The notes: generated by a model from the sequence alone, not told the origin. Counted from the first letter of the stretch, positions 25,571 to 35,515 are shown. The stretch is DNA of 64,000 bases from Gillisia mitskevichiae (GCF_003634585.1 NZ_RBLG01000002.1:124001-188000), one strand, 5' to 3'. Translations and numbers: made by a program.

Positions 25571-26449
25571 ATGGAAGAAACAGTTTTTAAAAAAGTAAAA
25601 TATATACTTCCGGCAGAGAAAATAGATATGGATGGTTTTCCTGTAAAACAGGCTTTACCTACTCATAAAATTCAGCAGGTAGATCCTTTTTTATTGTTGC
25701 ATCATGCTACAGTGAAGTTCAATAAGAACAGGCCTGCTAAACACCAAGGTGTTGGACCACACCCGCATAGAGGATTTTCTCCGGTTACTTTTATTATAGA
25801 GGGCGAAGTAAGACATCGGGATAGTTGGAATCATGATCAGGTTGCTAAGGCAGGAGAAGTACAATGGATGCACGCCGGGGCTGGAATTGTTCATAGCGAA
25901 AGACCATCGGAAGAAGTGGTGCAAGCAACCGGCAAACAAGAGATCATTCAGTTATGGATAAATAGTCCAAGTTCGGCTAAATTGCAACCACCGGAATACA
26001 CTTATCTTTCTATAGAAACAATTCCAGTGCTTATTTCAGAAGATGAAAAAATAAAGACAAAACTAATTGCTGGAAATTATAATCAGCAGAGAGGAAAAGT
26101 AATTCCAAAAAGTGAATTATTAGTGCTTTGGGGAAATGGGCAAGAAGGAGGAATCGAAAATTATCTTATTCCCCAAGATTTTAATTGCATGTTATATCTT
26201 ATTAAAGGAAGCATAAATATTAAAGGATATGGCTTAGTAGAAGCAGAACAACTTGTGGTTTTTGGAATTAATGGAGATAGCATTGAAGTCACTCTTAAAC
26301 ATGATTCTCAGTTTTTAATACTTTCGGGGAAACCGCTAGATGAAAAAGTCACTCAACATGGTCCTTATGTTATGAATACCCAAACAGAGGTTTTAGAAGC
26401 AATGAGAGATTATCAAATGGGTAAAATGGGGATTCTTATTGAAGATTAA
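25571..26449 (+). CDS. pirin-family bicupin protein (pirin 2)
   Basis: 292 residues, the normal pirin length. Metal motif PHPHRGFSPVTFIIEGEV, then EVQWMHAGAGIVHSERP supplying the remaining His and Glu ligands, a second cupin with NCMLYLIKGSINIKGYG, and the ending GPYVMNTQTEVLEAMRDYQ. It starts 2 bases after pirin 1 and shares its ending motif, so the two may have arisen by duplication, though overall they differ clearly. Cytoplasmic. No gene follows for 331 bases. Confidence 0.9.
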   Translation: MEETVFKKVKYILPAEKIDMDGFPVKQALPTHKIQQVDPFLLLHHATVKFNKNRPAKHQGVGPHPHRGFSPVTFIIEGEVRHRDSWNHDQVAKAGEVQWMHAGAGIVHSERPSEEVVQATGKQEIIQLWINSPSSAKLQPPEYTYLSIETIPVLISEDEKIKTKLIAGNYNQQRGKVIPKSELLVLWGNGQEGGIENYLIPQDFNCMLYLIKGSINIKGYGLVEAEQLVVFGINGDSIEVTLKHDSQFLILSGKPLDEKVTQHGPYVMNTQTEVLEAMRDYQMGKMGILIED

Positions 26450-26780
26450 ATAGAAGAATTGGCATATACAAAATCGGTTAAATATTAATAAAGTATTGAT
26501 TTAAAGCGTAGTATAATATGTGAATTATTCTTAATTTTAAATACGCCAACTAAAACGATGATTAATAATTTATCTATAGATGATTTCTAATGTCTTTAGG
26601 CATTCTATTTTGTTCTAGAAGATATATCATTACTAGGAGGATGCTTAGATTTAAATCTACTAAAGAAGAATAAAATAACAACCCTACAGCATTTATAGAA
26701 AGAGTAAAAAGAAATAATGAGTGAATTTTTAATAAATCTTGATGTTTCACCCTCTCAAGGAGAGAATAAAATTAAGGCAT
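26450..26780. other. gene-free stretch of 331 bases
   Basis: AT-rich, stops in all frames, no convincing hairpin terminator or exact TAnnTTTG element. A frame with an ATG at 26739 runs into the SRPBCC gene, but the family alignment starts at 26781. Confidence 0.5.
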
Positions 26781-27224
26781 ATGAAAGTTTTAAAATTTTC
26801 TACGGAAATTAATGCAACTCGCGAAAAAGTTTGGGAAGTGCTATGGGATGAAGAAAGCTACAAAAAATGGATTAAGCCATTTAGTAATGGAGATCTAAAA
26901 ACTATCTCAGATTGGAAAGAAGGAGCATCCATCACATTTATGGATTCTAAAGGTAATGGTATGCAAAGTAAAATAAATAAGATGTCTCCACCAGAAACTA
27001 TGGTCTTTCAACATTTAAAAGAGATAAAAAATGGGGAAGTTCAACCTTCAACTCCAGAAACCAAAAAATGGGAGGGAGCTTTAGAAAGCTACAATCTAAC
27101 AGAAAAAAATGCTATTACTTCTTTGTTAGTTAAAATGGACACTTCCAAAGAACATGAAGATTTTTTCAATGAATCTTTTCCAAAGGCTTTAAAAATTGTA
27201 AAGGATCTTGCTGAAGAAAATTAA
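26781..27224 (+). CDS. SRPBCC (START-like) domain protein
   Basis: 147 residues from the chosen ATG, which gives MKVLKFSTEINATREKVWEVL, the usual first strand and helix of the fold. Further matches are DEESYKKWIKPFSNG and a C-terminal long helix (HEDFFNESFPKALKIVKDLAE). Such AHSA1/polyketide-cyclase-like domains bind hydrophobic ligands; no specific function is indicated. An ATG 42 bases earlier adds 14 residues (MMFHPLKERIKLRH) that do not fit the family start. Monocistronic by spacing. Confidence 0.82.
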   Translation: MKVLKFSTEINATREKVWEVLWDEESYKKWIKPFSNGDLKTISDWKEGASITFMDSKGNGMQSKINKMSPPETMVFQHLKEIKNGEVQPSTPETKKWEGALESYNLTEKNAITSLLVKMDTSKEHEDFFNESFPKALKIVKDLAEEN

Positions 27225-27449
27225 TTCAGATTTTGAAAATATGTTAAATCAATTTAATTATTGAAATTTTTAAAATGTTTGGTTGAAGACTAAATAAAAA
27301 ATTATTGATTATACATTAAACTTATTTTAATACCGCATTTAAGATTTTTTAGTTACTCCGCGTTTCTTCATAATCTTAATATATCTTTTGATGAAATGGA
27401 TAATTCTTAAATAATTCCTATTTTTAAATTCAATTATAAAAACATTCCA

Positions 27450-30266
27450 ATGCGTTTCCTTAATTATTTATTGTTTTCGATATTCCTAATATCATCTATT
27501 TCTTATTCCCAAGAAGATACCGCGACAGATTTTAAGGTCGAATATGAAAAATTTACGTTATCCAATGGTCTCGAAGTTATATTGCATGAAGATCATAGCG
27601 ATCCTATAGTAGCTGTAGCTACTATGATGCATGTGGGTTCTAATAGAGAAAAACCAGGAAAAACCGGATTTGCTCATTTCTTTGAACATATGAGTTTTAA
27701 TGATTCAGAAAATGTCCCCGTTGGTGCCAACAGAAAAATGATCCCAGAATGGGGTGGAAGTCGAAACGGGGGAACTTGGAGCGATGGTACCGTCTATTAT
27801 GAGGTGGTCCCTAAAGACGCTTTCGAAAAGATCCTTTGGATAGATTCTGATAGGTTTGGATATATGATAAACACTGTTACTGAAGCCGCGTTAGAACGCG
27901 AAAAGCAAGTAGTTAAAAATGAAAAACGTCAACGCGTAGATAATGCGCCTTATGGTTATACCGATGAGATCATTAGAAAAAACCTTTATCCCAAAGGTCA
28001 TCCGTATAATTGGACAGTTATTGGCCAACTACCAGATCTTCAAGCAGCAACCATAGATGATGTTAAAGAATTTTATAATAAATATTATGGTGCATCTAAC
28101 GCTTCTTTAGTTATTGCTGGTGATATTGATATTCAAGAAACTAAAAAATTAGTAGAAAAATGGTTTGGAGAAATTCCATCAGGTCCCGAGGTAGGAACGT
28201 TAGAGCCTAAACCTGTTAGTTTATCTGAATCTAAATTATTTTACTTTGAAGATAGCTTTGCTAAACTACCAGAATTGAGAATGGTGTTTCCAACTGTAGA
28301 GGATTATAATAAAGATATGTATGCTTTACAGATCTTGGGGCAACTATTAAGTGGAAGCAAAAAATCTCCCTTATATCAAACTGTGGTGGAAGAGGCTAAA
28401 TTAGCTCCAAATGTTAGTACATATCAAAGTAGTAGTGAATTAGCAGGTGAGTTTATAATTAGAATAAGAGCAAACTCTAATATAGACCTAGATTCCGTAA
28501 AGGTCGCTGTCGAACAAGGTTTCAATATATTCGAAAAAGAAGGATTTGGAGATAAAGAATTAAAACGAATTAAAGCAGAATTAGAAACTAATTTATATCA
28601 ACGAGTTAGCACTGTTTTAAATAAGGCTTTTCAATTAGTACAGGATAATGAGTTTAAAGGAGATCCAGGATATATAACTCAAACAGCCAGACTTACAAAT
28701 GCGGTAAGTCGTGAAGATGTAATGAGAGTATATAATAAATATATTAAGAATAAAAACTTTATTAGTACAAGTGTGGTTCCTAAAGGGCAAGTTGAATTAT
28801 CCCTAACAGGAAGTTCCGAAGCTGAAGTTTGGATAGAAGAAGTGAAACAAGATGTTGCAAGCGAAGAGGTGGAACAGGGAGAAGAAGCAGTTTATGAAAA
28901 AACTGCTAGTAAATATGATCGTAGTGAACCAGAATTTGGGGATTTACCATTATTTGAAGCCCCTGAAGTATGGACAGCTTCCTTAGCTAACGGAATGGAA
29001 ATTTATGGGATAGAAAACCGAGAAGTACCACTTATACAATTTGATATTACAATCCCAGGAGGGCAGATGTTAGATCCTGAAGGAAAAGCTGGCGTTGCCA
29101 GTTTATTAAGTGATCTTATGATGGAAGGAACTGCTACCAAAACCCCTGCAGAATTAGAAGAGGCTATAGGCTTACTTGGGGCTAGTATACGTACATATAG
29201 TAGTAATGAAGATTTCCATATAACAGGCACGAGTCTATCCAAGAATTTTGATGCCACAATGAAATTGGTGCAAGAAATTTTATTAGAACCACGTTGGGAT
29301 GCAGCAGAATTTAATAGATTAAAGTCAGCATTGCAAACAAGCTTAAAAGGTAGAGAGGCAGATCCTTCCTCTATTGCATCTTTAGCTATGTTTAAATTGT
29401 TATATGGTTCTGAAAATAATTTTGGTATTCCTGGCTCTGGTACATTGGAAACTACGGCAAAAATTAGAATCGAAGATCTACAGGAGTATTATAAAAAATT
29501 AGCTCCTACAGATGCTTCATTTCATATTGTTGGTGCGATCTCTGAAGCTCAGGTTAAATCAACTTTAGAAACATTAGCCGCAGCATGGAAGACTAAAGCT
29601 GTTAGTATCCCAGAATTTCCAATTGAAGCTCCAAGTAAAGCAGGAACTTTATATTTTATAGATTTCCCAGACGCTAAACAGTCTGTGCTACTTATCGGGA
29701 AATTAGCATTATCTGCAACAGATGAAAATGCGAATAAGCTAGCTTTTGCTAATGAGATCTTAGGTGGAGGTTCTAGTGGTCGCTTATTTCAAACATTGAG
29801 AATTGGAAAAGGATATACTTATGGAGCTTATTCAGGCATTTCTGAAAATTTAGAAGTATCCCCTTTCTATATCACATCTAGTGTGAGAGCGAATGCAACT
29901 TTGCCTTCTCTGAAAATTATTGAAGAAATGGTAGATACATATTCCGAAAATTTTGGAGAAGAAGAAATGGAACTTACAAAAAATAAATTACTAAAAGAAA
30001 ACACAAGAGCTTTTGAGAGCTTAGAGGCAAAACTAGGCATTTTAAGAGATATTAGTAAGTACGATAGACCCTCAAGTTTTATTAAGGATAAGCAAGAAGA
30101 ACTATTGGAGATGACCTTGGAAGATTTTAAGGAGGTAATTAATAATTATATGCAAGAAGAGGAATTAATCTATGTTGTAGTTGGAGATAAAGCTACCCAG
30201 ATGGAAGAAGTTAAAAAGTTTGGGAAAGAAGTGATCGAATTAGATATCTACGGAAATCAATTATAG
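27450..30266 (+). CDS. M16 zinc metallopeptidase, two-domain, exported
   Basis: 938 residues with a signal peptide (LLFSIFLISSISYS, cut near residue 20). The first M16 half has the inverted zinc motif HFFEH (H76, E79, H80) and the third ligand E158 in EKQVVKNE, 82 residues after H76 as in pitrilysins. The second half (from about residue 510) is the inactive partner domain, ending with GGSSGRLFQTLRIGKGYTYGA, the R/Y motif that helps substrate binding. Between them is an acidic linker (EEVEQGEEAVYE). It likely degrades peptides in the periplasm. Monocistronic: 225-base gap before and a strong terminator after. Confidence 0.92.
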   Translation: MRFLNYLLFSIFLISSISYSQEDTATDFKVEYEKFTLSNGLEVILHEDHSDPIVAVATMMHVGSNREKPGKTGFAHFFEHMSFNDSENVPVGANRKMIPEWGGSRNGGTWSDGTVYYEVVPKDAFEKILWIDSDRFGYMINTVTEAALEREKQVVKNEKRQRVDNAPYGYTDEIIRKNLYPKGHPYNWTVIGQLPDLQAATIDDVKEFYNKYYGASNASLVIAGDIDIQETKKLVEKWFGEIPSGPEVGTLEPKPVSLSESKLFYFEDSFAKLPELRMVFPTVEDYNKDMYALQILGQLLSGSKKSPLYQTVVEEAKLAPNVSTYQSSSELAGEFIIRIRANSNIDLDSVKVAVEQGFNIFEKEGFGDKELKRIKAELETNLYQRVSTVLNKAFQLVQDNEFKGDPGYITQTARLTNAVSREDVMRVYNKYIKNKNFISTSVVPKGQVELSLTGSSEAEVWIEEVKQDVASEEVEQGEEAVYEKTASKYDRSEPEFGDLPLFEAPEVWTASLANGMEIYGIENREVPLIQFDITIPGGQMLDPEGKAGVASLLSDLMMEGTATKTPAELEEAIGLLGASIRTYSSNEDFHITGTSLSKNFDATMKLVQEILLEPRWDAAEFNRLKSALQTSLKGREADPSSIASLAMFKLLYGSENNFGIPGSGTLETTAKIRIEDLQEYYKKLAPTDASFHIVGAISEAQVKSTLETLAAAWKTKAVSIPEFPIEAPSKAGTLYFIDFPDAKQSVLLIGKLALSATDENANKLAFANEILGGGSSGRLFQTLRIGKGYTYGAYSGISENLEVSPFYITSSVRANATLPSLKIIEEMVDTYSENFGEEEMELTKNKLLKENTRAFESLEAKLGILRDISKYDRPSSFIKDKQEELLEMTLEDFKEVINNYMQEEELIYVVVGDKATQMEEVKKFGKEVIELDIYGNQL

Positions 30267-30286
30267 ATAAAATATTATAGTAAATT

Positions 30287-30318
30287 AAAATGCAGTCTTA
30301 AGGGACTGCATTTTTTTT
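30287..30318 (+). terminator. intrinsic terminator after the M16 peptidase
   Basis: AAAATGCAGTC / GACTGCATTTT with a 6-base loop, followed by T residues. Confidence 0.9.
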
Positions 30319-30387
30319 AACCTTTATTTTCATAGAATACTATTATAATGAATATATTTACGGAATTAGTTACGTAATTAATATTAT

Positions 30388-31335
30388 ATGTTTTATAATC
30401 AAATTGGAAATGTGGCATTGGGAAGCAGACTTAGAAGGTTAAGCGAAATATTAACCGAAGATGCTAAACAAATTTACACTCTCTACGGAATAAAGCTAAA
30501 ACCGAAATGGTTTCCCGTATTCTACGTACTTTCTCACAACGAAGGAAAATCTATAACAGAGATCGCAAAATTTATCGAACATTCTCATCCTTCTGTAAGT
30601 AAAATAGTTAGAGAAATGCTTGCTGAAGGAATTGTTTTGGAAAATACCGATAAGAACGATGGTAGAAAAAACATCATTCAGCTTACCAAAAAAGGACAGC
30701 AAATTGCATTACAAACAGAGAATCAATATTTAGATGTAAATCTCGCTGTAGATGAAGCTCTGGCTCAAACCCAAAACAATCTTTGGAAAGCTATGGATGA
30801 GTTTGAATATTTATTAGATCGTAAATCTTTATTTAAGAGAGTACTAGATCAGAAAAAAATACGAGAAATGAAAGATGTTGAAATTGTGCCTTATGATTCA
30901 AAATATAGATCTGATTTTAAGAAACTTAACGAAGACTGGATAAATAATCACTTTATGATGGAAGAGGCAGACCATAAGGCCTTAGATCATCCAAAGGAAT
31001 ATATTTTAGATAGAGGCGGATACATCTTTGTGGCACTGTACAAAGATATTCCGGTTGGAGTCTGTGCCCTAATTAAAATGGATCATCCAGATTATGATTT
31101 TGAACTAGGTAAGATGGCAGTTTCAGATAAAGCCCAAGGAAAGGGAATTGGCTGGCTATTAGGTAAGGCCGTTATAGATAAAGCAAAATCTTTGAAAGCT
31201 AAAAATGTTTATCTTGAAAGTAACACCAAGTTAATTCCTGCAATTGCATTATATGAAAAGTTCGGATTTAAAAAAGTTAGAGGTCAACCTACTCCTTACG
31301 AACGTTGCAATATTCATATGGAATTAAGGTTTTAA
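30388..31335 (+). CDS. MarR-type regulator fused to GNAT acetyltransferase
   Basis: 315 residues. Residues about 10-145 are a MarR-like winged helix (ITEIAKFIEHSHPSVSKIVREML is the recognition region; DKNDGRKNIIQLTKKGQ the wing). Residues about 160-315 are a GNAT domain: VEIVPYDSKYRSDFKKLN, then KAQGKGIGWLLGKAVI near residue 248 (acetyl-CoA loop) and YEKFGFKKV near the end. The fusion is a known architecture in bacteria, where an acetylation reaction may be coupled to control of nearby genes. Substrate unknown. Own promoter not identified; 53 bases separate it from the M16 terminator at the 5' side. Confidence 0.9.
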   Translation: MFYNQIGNVALGSRLRRLSEILTEDAKQIYTLYGIKLKPKWFPVFYVLSHNEGKSITEIAKFIEHSHPSVSKIVREMLAEGIVLENTDKNDGRKNIIQLTKKGQQIALQTENQYLDVNLAVDEALAQTQNNLWKAMDEFEYLLDRKSLFKRVLDQKKIREMKDVEIVPYDSKYRSDFKKLNEDWINNHFMMEEADHKALDHPKEYILDRGGYIFVALYKDIPVGVCALIKMDHPDYDFELGKMAVSDKAQGKGIGWLLGKAVIDKAKSLKAKNVYLESNTKLIPAIALYEKFGFKKVRGQPTPYERCNIHMELRF

Positions 31336-31588
31336 TAAGTTAAGAGGATTTATGCCAAATATTTTGATTGATCTTTTAATTTCAATTTTGCTTCTCAAAA
31401 TTGCATATAAAATGCTATTTGAAATTCATTCTAAGATTTGTTAATCAGAAGAATACAAAAAAATATTAGCAACAATTATAACTATTTCCCTGAGTGACAG
31501 TAAAATATAAAATTAGACCCTATCTTCGCTGAGACAAACATTTCCAATTAAATAACTATTCGTTATAATAAGCATAAAATACCCTAAA

Positions 31589-32581
31589 ATGAAAACCCTA
31601 AAGATCACAGAATTAAGCGAACTAGTTAATGGAGAATTACTAGGAGACACAAGCTTATTAATAACAGGCCCTGAACAATTAGAAAGAGCAGAAAATAATC
31701 ATATTTCATTTATAGGAAGTAGGAAATATATTAAACTATGGATGGCTTCAAAAGCAATGGCCGCGATCATTAATGATAATATAGATCTACTACCTGAAGA
31801 AGGTCAAGCTCTAATTCGCGTGAAAAATGCAGATCTGGCAATGGTAAAAATTTTAGAAGCCTTTGATCCTGGTCAGCCACAACTAGAAGCTGGAATACAT
31901 GCATCTGCAACAGTTCATGATTCCTCTAAAATAGGAGCAAATTGCGTGATAGGTGCAGGATGTTATATTGGAAAAGATGTAATACTAGGCGATAATGTTG
32001 TCCTCTATCCTAATGTGACTATTCTAGACGAAACAAGCATAGGAAACAATACTACGATCTGGTCTGGAACAGTTATTAGGGAAAGATCTGAAATTGGTAG
32101 CTATTGTATTTTTCATAGCAATGTGAGTATAGGGTCAGATGGTTTTGGTTATAGACCAAGTGATAATGGCCAAGGGCTGGTTAAAATCCCACAAATTGGA
32201 AATGTAGTAATTGGACATCAAGTTGAAATAGGCGCAAATTCTTGTGTAGATCGTGGAAAGTTTAGTTCTACTGTTATTGGCGATGGCTGTAAAATAGATA
32301 ATCTGGTTCAGATAGGTCATAATTCTGTAATGGGACGTTCATGTATCATGGCTGGAGGAAGTGGGCTTGCAGGCTCTGTTACTTTGGGAGACGGAGTAAT
32401 TATTGGTGGAAGTGCATCTATTAAAGATCATACAACAATACACTCAGGTGCCATTGTTGGCGGTGGTTCTGGGGTTATGAGTGATGTAGCAGCAGGAAAA
32501 ACCGTGTTGGGTTATCCAGCATGCGATTCTAAGGATATGCTTAAGCAATGGATCGCACTTAAAAATCTTATTAAAAACTAA
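31589..32581 (+). CDS. LpxD-like UDP-3-O-acylglucosamine N-acyltransferase
   Basis: 330 residues: an N-terminal uridine-binding domain (about 1-100, LKITELSELVNGELLGD and ISFIGSRKY) and a left-handed beta helix of hexapeptide repeats (about 105-300), then a C-terminal helix. The catalytic His is conserved as H244 in QIGHNSVMG. The family motif usually reading IAGQVGIAGS is MAGGSGLAGS here, and the UDP-sugar part is divergent, so this may be a second, specialised LpxD and not the one in lipid A synthesis; in flavobacteria the main lpxD is normally beside lpxC/fabZ and lpxA, which are not here. Transcribed alone. Confidence 0.8.
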   Translation: MKTLKITELSELVNGELLGDTSLLITGPEQLERAENNHISFIGSRKYIKLWMASKAMAAIINDNIDLLPEEGQALIRVKNADLAMVKILEAFDPGQPQLEAGIHASATVHDSSKIGANCVIGAGCYIGKDVILGDNVVLYPNVTILDETSIGNNTTIWSGTVIRERSEIGSYCIFHSNVSIGSDGFGYRPSDNGQGLVKIPQIGNVVIGHQVEIGANSCVDRGKFSSTVIGDGCKIDNLVQIGHNSVMGRSCIMAGGSGLAGSVTLGDGVIIGGSASIKDHTTIHSGAIVGGGSGVMSDVAAGKTVLGYPACDSKDMLKQWIALKNLIKN

Positions 32582-32676
32582 GAATTTTCAAGCTATAATT
32601 TAAGGGAGTTTCTTCAGCCAAATTTTCAAAAAAAATAACGGCTAATTTTTCAATGCTTAAAAGCGAAAAGAGTACT

Positions 32677-32684
32677 TACCTTTG
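32677..32684 (+). promoter_or_regulatory. -7 element TACCTTTG for the RhlE-type helicase
   Basis: Exact TAnnTTTG, 14 bases before the ATG at 32699. Confidence 0.5.
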
Positions 32685-32698
32685 TAAAAAAATATTTC

Positions 32699-34039
32699 AT
32701 GTCATATCAGTTTTCTAATTTAGGAATTTCAGCAGAGATCATTAAAAGTTTAGATGAATTAAATATATCTGTTCCAACAGAAATACAAGAGAAAACAATT
32801 CCTGTTCTTTTATCAAAATCTGAAGATTTTGTTGGTTTGGCAAAGACTGGTACAGGAAAAACTGCGGCATTTGGTTTGCCTTTGTTACAACTTATAAAAT
32901 CTGAAGAATCACAAGTTCAAGCTGTTATTCTAGTTCCTACAAGGGAATTAGGTCATCAGATCCTGAACAATTTAGAAAGTTATGCCACAAACTTACCTGA
33001 TATTTCAATTACTGCTACTTGTGGTGGAATTCCTATTAAGCCACAAATAGAAAGACTTACAAAACCCACACATATCGTAATAGCAACTCCAGGAAGACTT
33101 ATAGATCTTATTAAGCGCAAGGCAATAGATCTTTCTATGGTTAATTATTTAGTGTTGGATGAAGCCGATGAAATGGTGACATCTCTAAAAGATGGTCTAG
33201 ATGAGATCGTGGCTGAACTTCCTAAAAAAAGAAGAACCTTATTATTTTCTGCAACCCTTCCGGGAACTATTAAGCAACTTATCCAAAATTACATGTCTAA
33301 ACATGTAATCCAAATAAGTGCTAACATGGAAACTGTTGGAAATCAAGAAATAGATCATGAGTTTGTAGTCGTGGAACCTATAGAAAAATTGGAAGTTTTA
33401 ATGCATTTCTTATCTTCTAAAGAGGGAGAACGCGGAATTATATTTTGTAAGACGAAAGCTGCTGTAAATAAACTGGCTAAGAATTTAGCGATCAATAAAT
33501 TTTCTTCAGGAGCATTACATGGTAGCTTGTCCCAACCAATCCGAGATCGTATCATGAAGCAATTTCGAGAAGGACATATAAATATTCTTGTTGCCACAGA
33601 TCTTGCTGCCCGCGGAATAGATGTAAAAGAGATCTCGTATGTGGTAAACTATCACTTACCAGATGTATATGAAGTTTATGTACATAGAAGTGGTAGAACT
33701 GCTAGGGCAGGAGCAAAAGGCCTTTCTTTAACTGTGATCCAAAATGAAGAAATTCCAGATATTGCTGAATTTCAAGATGAATTGGGAATAGTATTTAAAG
33801 AATATTCTAAACCCGATGCTCAAAGTGTTGAGGATAACAACACACTTTTATGGGCAAAGCAAATCTTTAAAACGAAACCAAATCATAATCTTTCTCCGGA
33901 ATTGAAAGAGAATGTAAAGACCATTTTTCATCATTTAACTAAAGATGAACTTGTTGAGAAAATGCTGGCTTCTTATATCATGCAAAACAAGAATGATACT
34001 GCTATAAGCGATGAGCCTGCTAAGAAAAAGCGCAGGTAA
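32699..34039 (+). CDS. DEAD-box RNA helicase, RhlE-like
   Basis: 446 residues. Q motif with F5 at SYQFSNLGI and PTEIQ (26-30), Walker A AKTGTGKT (48-55), PTREL (80-84), TPGR (130-133), DEAD (154-157), SAT (184-186), and in domain 2 IIFCKTK, ATDLAARGIDV and HRSGRTARAG. The C-terminus ends in a basic tail (KKKRR) without a DbpA domain. Compared with the helicase at 18495, motif II is canonical and the accessory RRM is missing. It should unwind RNA during ribosome assembly or cold adaptation. Confidence 0.92.
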   Translation: MSYQFSNLGISAEIIKSLDELNISVPTEIQEKTIPVLLSKSEDFVGLAKTGTGKTAAFGLPLLQLIKSEESQVQAVILVPTRELGHQILNNLESYATNLPDISITATCGGIPIKPQIERLTKPTHIVIATPGRLIDLIKRKAIDLSMVNYLVLDEADEMVTSLKDGLDEIVAELPKKRRTLLFSATLPGTIKQLIQNYMSKHVIQISANMETVGNQEIDHEFVVVEPIEKLEVLMHFLSSKEGERGIIFCKTKAAVNKLAKNLAINKFSSGALHGSLSQPIRDRIMKQFREGHINILVATDLAARGIDVKEISYVVNYHLPDVYEVYVHRSGRTARAGAKGLSLTVIQNEEIPDIAEFQDELGIVFKEYSKPDAQSVEDNNTLLWAKQIFKTKPNHNLSPELKENVKTIFHHLTKDELVEKMLASYIMQNKNDTAISDEPAKKKRR

Positions 34040-34243
34040 ATAAAAAATCTCAAGTCTATTCCAAATTGGAAGTATTGGAAAAATGCTTTAGTGAAGTCAA
34101 AGAACTCCATATATCTAAGTGATGGGAATTAACATATTTCTAATATAGTTTCTTACTAGTTTTTTGCAATTTAGAGCTCGCTGAAATCGGTAATAATATA
34201 CTTTTATTTCAGATTCAAGATTTTAACTAGTAAGTACAGGACA

Positions 34244-34960
34244 ATGAAATATGTAATTCATAAAGCAGATACAAGGGGACATGCAAATCATGGATGGCTA
34301 AATAGCTATCACAGTTTCAGTTTTGCAAATTATCATAACCCAGAAAGAATGAATTTTGGAGTGTTACGTGTCTTAAATGATGATGTAGTGAGTGCAGGAA
34401 TGGGATTTGGTACCCATCCTCACGAAAATATGGAGATTATTTCCATTCCTTTAGAAGGAGATTTGGAACATAAAGATAGCATGGGGAATTTAAGTACCAT
34501 TCGGGAAGGGGACATCCAAATATTAAGTGCCGGTACTGGTATTTCCCATTCTGAATATAATAAGAATAAAGGGGAACAAGTTAAATTCCTACAGATATGG
34601 ATCTTTCCAAATAAGAGAGATCTAGCTCCCAGATATGACCAGATCTCGATTAGAGAACTTGAGAAAAAAAATGAGTTTTACCAAGTGCTTTCTCCAAATG
34701 CAAATGATGATGGAGTATGGATCCATCAAAATGCTTGGTTTTCTATAGGGGAATTCGAGAAAGGTGTTTCTAAGGAATATTCACTTCACGATAAAAACAA
34801 TGGAGTGTATCTATTTGTTCTTGAAGGTTCCGTAAGTATTGATAATCAAAAACTTGATAAAAGAGATGGATTTGGAGTATGGGAAATAGAGAAATTAAAA
34901 GTGATGGCAGATTCAGAAGCTAAAGTGCTATTAATGGAAGTTCCAATGCAAATTAATTGA
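34244..34960 (+). CDS. pirin-family protein, YhhW-like (pirin 3)
   Basis: 238 residues, the length of YhhW-type pirins (about 230). N-terminal motif ANHGWLNSYHSFSFANY is diagnostic; metal ligands are in FGTHPHENMEIISIPLEG and GTGISHSEYN. The second cupin is short. E. coli YhhW shows quercetin 2,3-dioxygenase activity, but the natural substrate is unknown. It is 9 kb from the other two pirins and has a different architecture, so it is not a recent copy of them. Monocistronic. Confidence 0.9.
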   Translation: MKYVIHKADTRGHANHGWLNSYHSFSFANYHNPERMNFGVLRVLNDDVVSAGMGFGTHPHENMEIISIPLEGDLEHKDSMGNLSTIREGDIQILSAGTGISHSEYNKNKGEQVKFLQIWIFPNKRDLAPRYDQISIRELEKKNEFYQVLSPNANDDGVWIHQNAWFSIGEFEKGVSKEYSLHDKNNGVYLFVLEGSVSIDNQKLDKRDGFGVWEIEKLKVMADSEAKVLLMEVPMQIN

Positions 34961-35038
34961 TTTCACAGGATTTAAAAATAGATTCTAATAATTAAATAAA
35001 AAGCTGTAATTTCGCGCCTTATTTAAAATGAGGCATTT

Positions 35039-35494
35039 ATGAAGCGTGTTAACGAATACAAGAAATTATTTAATGTTGAAAAAGGTTATGACCTTAAGCA
35101 ACTAAAGACTTCTTACAGAAATCTGGTAAAAGAATGGCATCCAGATAAATTTCAGGAAAGTGATGAGAAACACGCGGAAGCTGAAATTAAAAGCAAGCAA
35201 ATAATTGATGGTTACCACTTTTTAGTGAGTATAGCACCAGAAACGAAAGCAGCTAATCTTGAAGAATACAACAAAACCACCTCTGAAGCTGGAATTGCCG
35301 ATTTCCAACATAAAGGGAATTTATTAGAGATATCTTTTACAGATGGAACGACTTATGAGTACTTTGGAGTAAATAAACCTTTGTTTGTTAAGTTTGTAAA
35401 TTCTGATAGACAATTTAGATTTGCAAAAAGAAACATTTTTAATTCTTTCCTTTATAGAAAGTCTAAAAAAGATCAGGAGCTACAACCAGCATAA
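35039..35494 (+). CDS. J-domain / KTSC-domain fusion protein
   Basis: 151 residues. Residues about 4-68 form a J domain with HPD at 34-36 (YRNLVKEWHPDKF), preceded by a helix starting VNEYKKLFNVEKGYD. Residues about 90-145 match the KTSC domain: LLEISFTDGTTYEYFGVNK then NSDRQFRFAKRNIFNSFLY. KTSC is named after a short C-terminal motif and often sits in RNA-binding contexts (the founding member is in lysyl-tRNA synthetase). The fusion should recruit DnaK to some RNA or protein substrate. A -7-like element TAATTTCG is at 35007-35014. A terminator follows. Confidence 0.85.
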   Translation: MKRVNEYKKLFNVEKGYDLKQLKTSYRNLVKEWHPDKFQESDEKHAEAEIKSKQIIDGYHFLVSIAPETKAANLEEYNKTTSEAGIADFQHKGNLLEISFTDGTTYEYFGVNKPLFVKFVNSDRQFRFAKRNIFNSFLYRKSKKDQELQPA

Positions 35495-35515
35495 GTTTCG
35501 CTTAAACAATATTTT

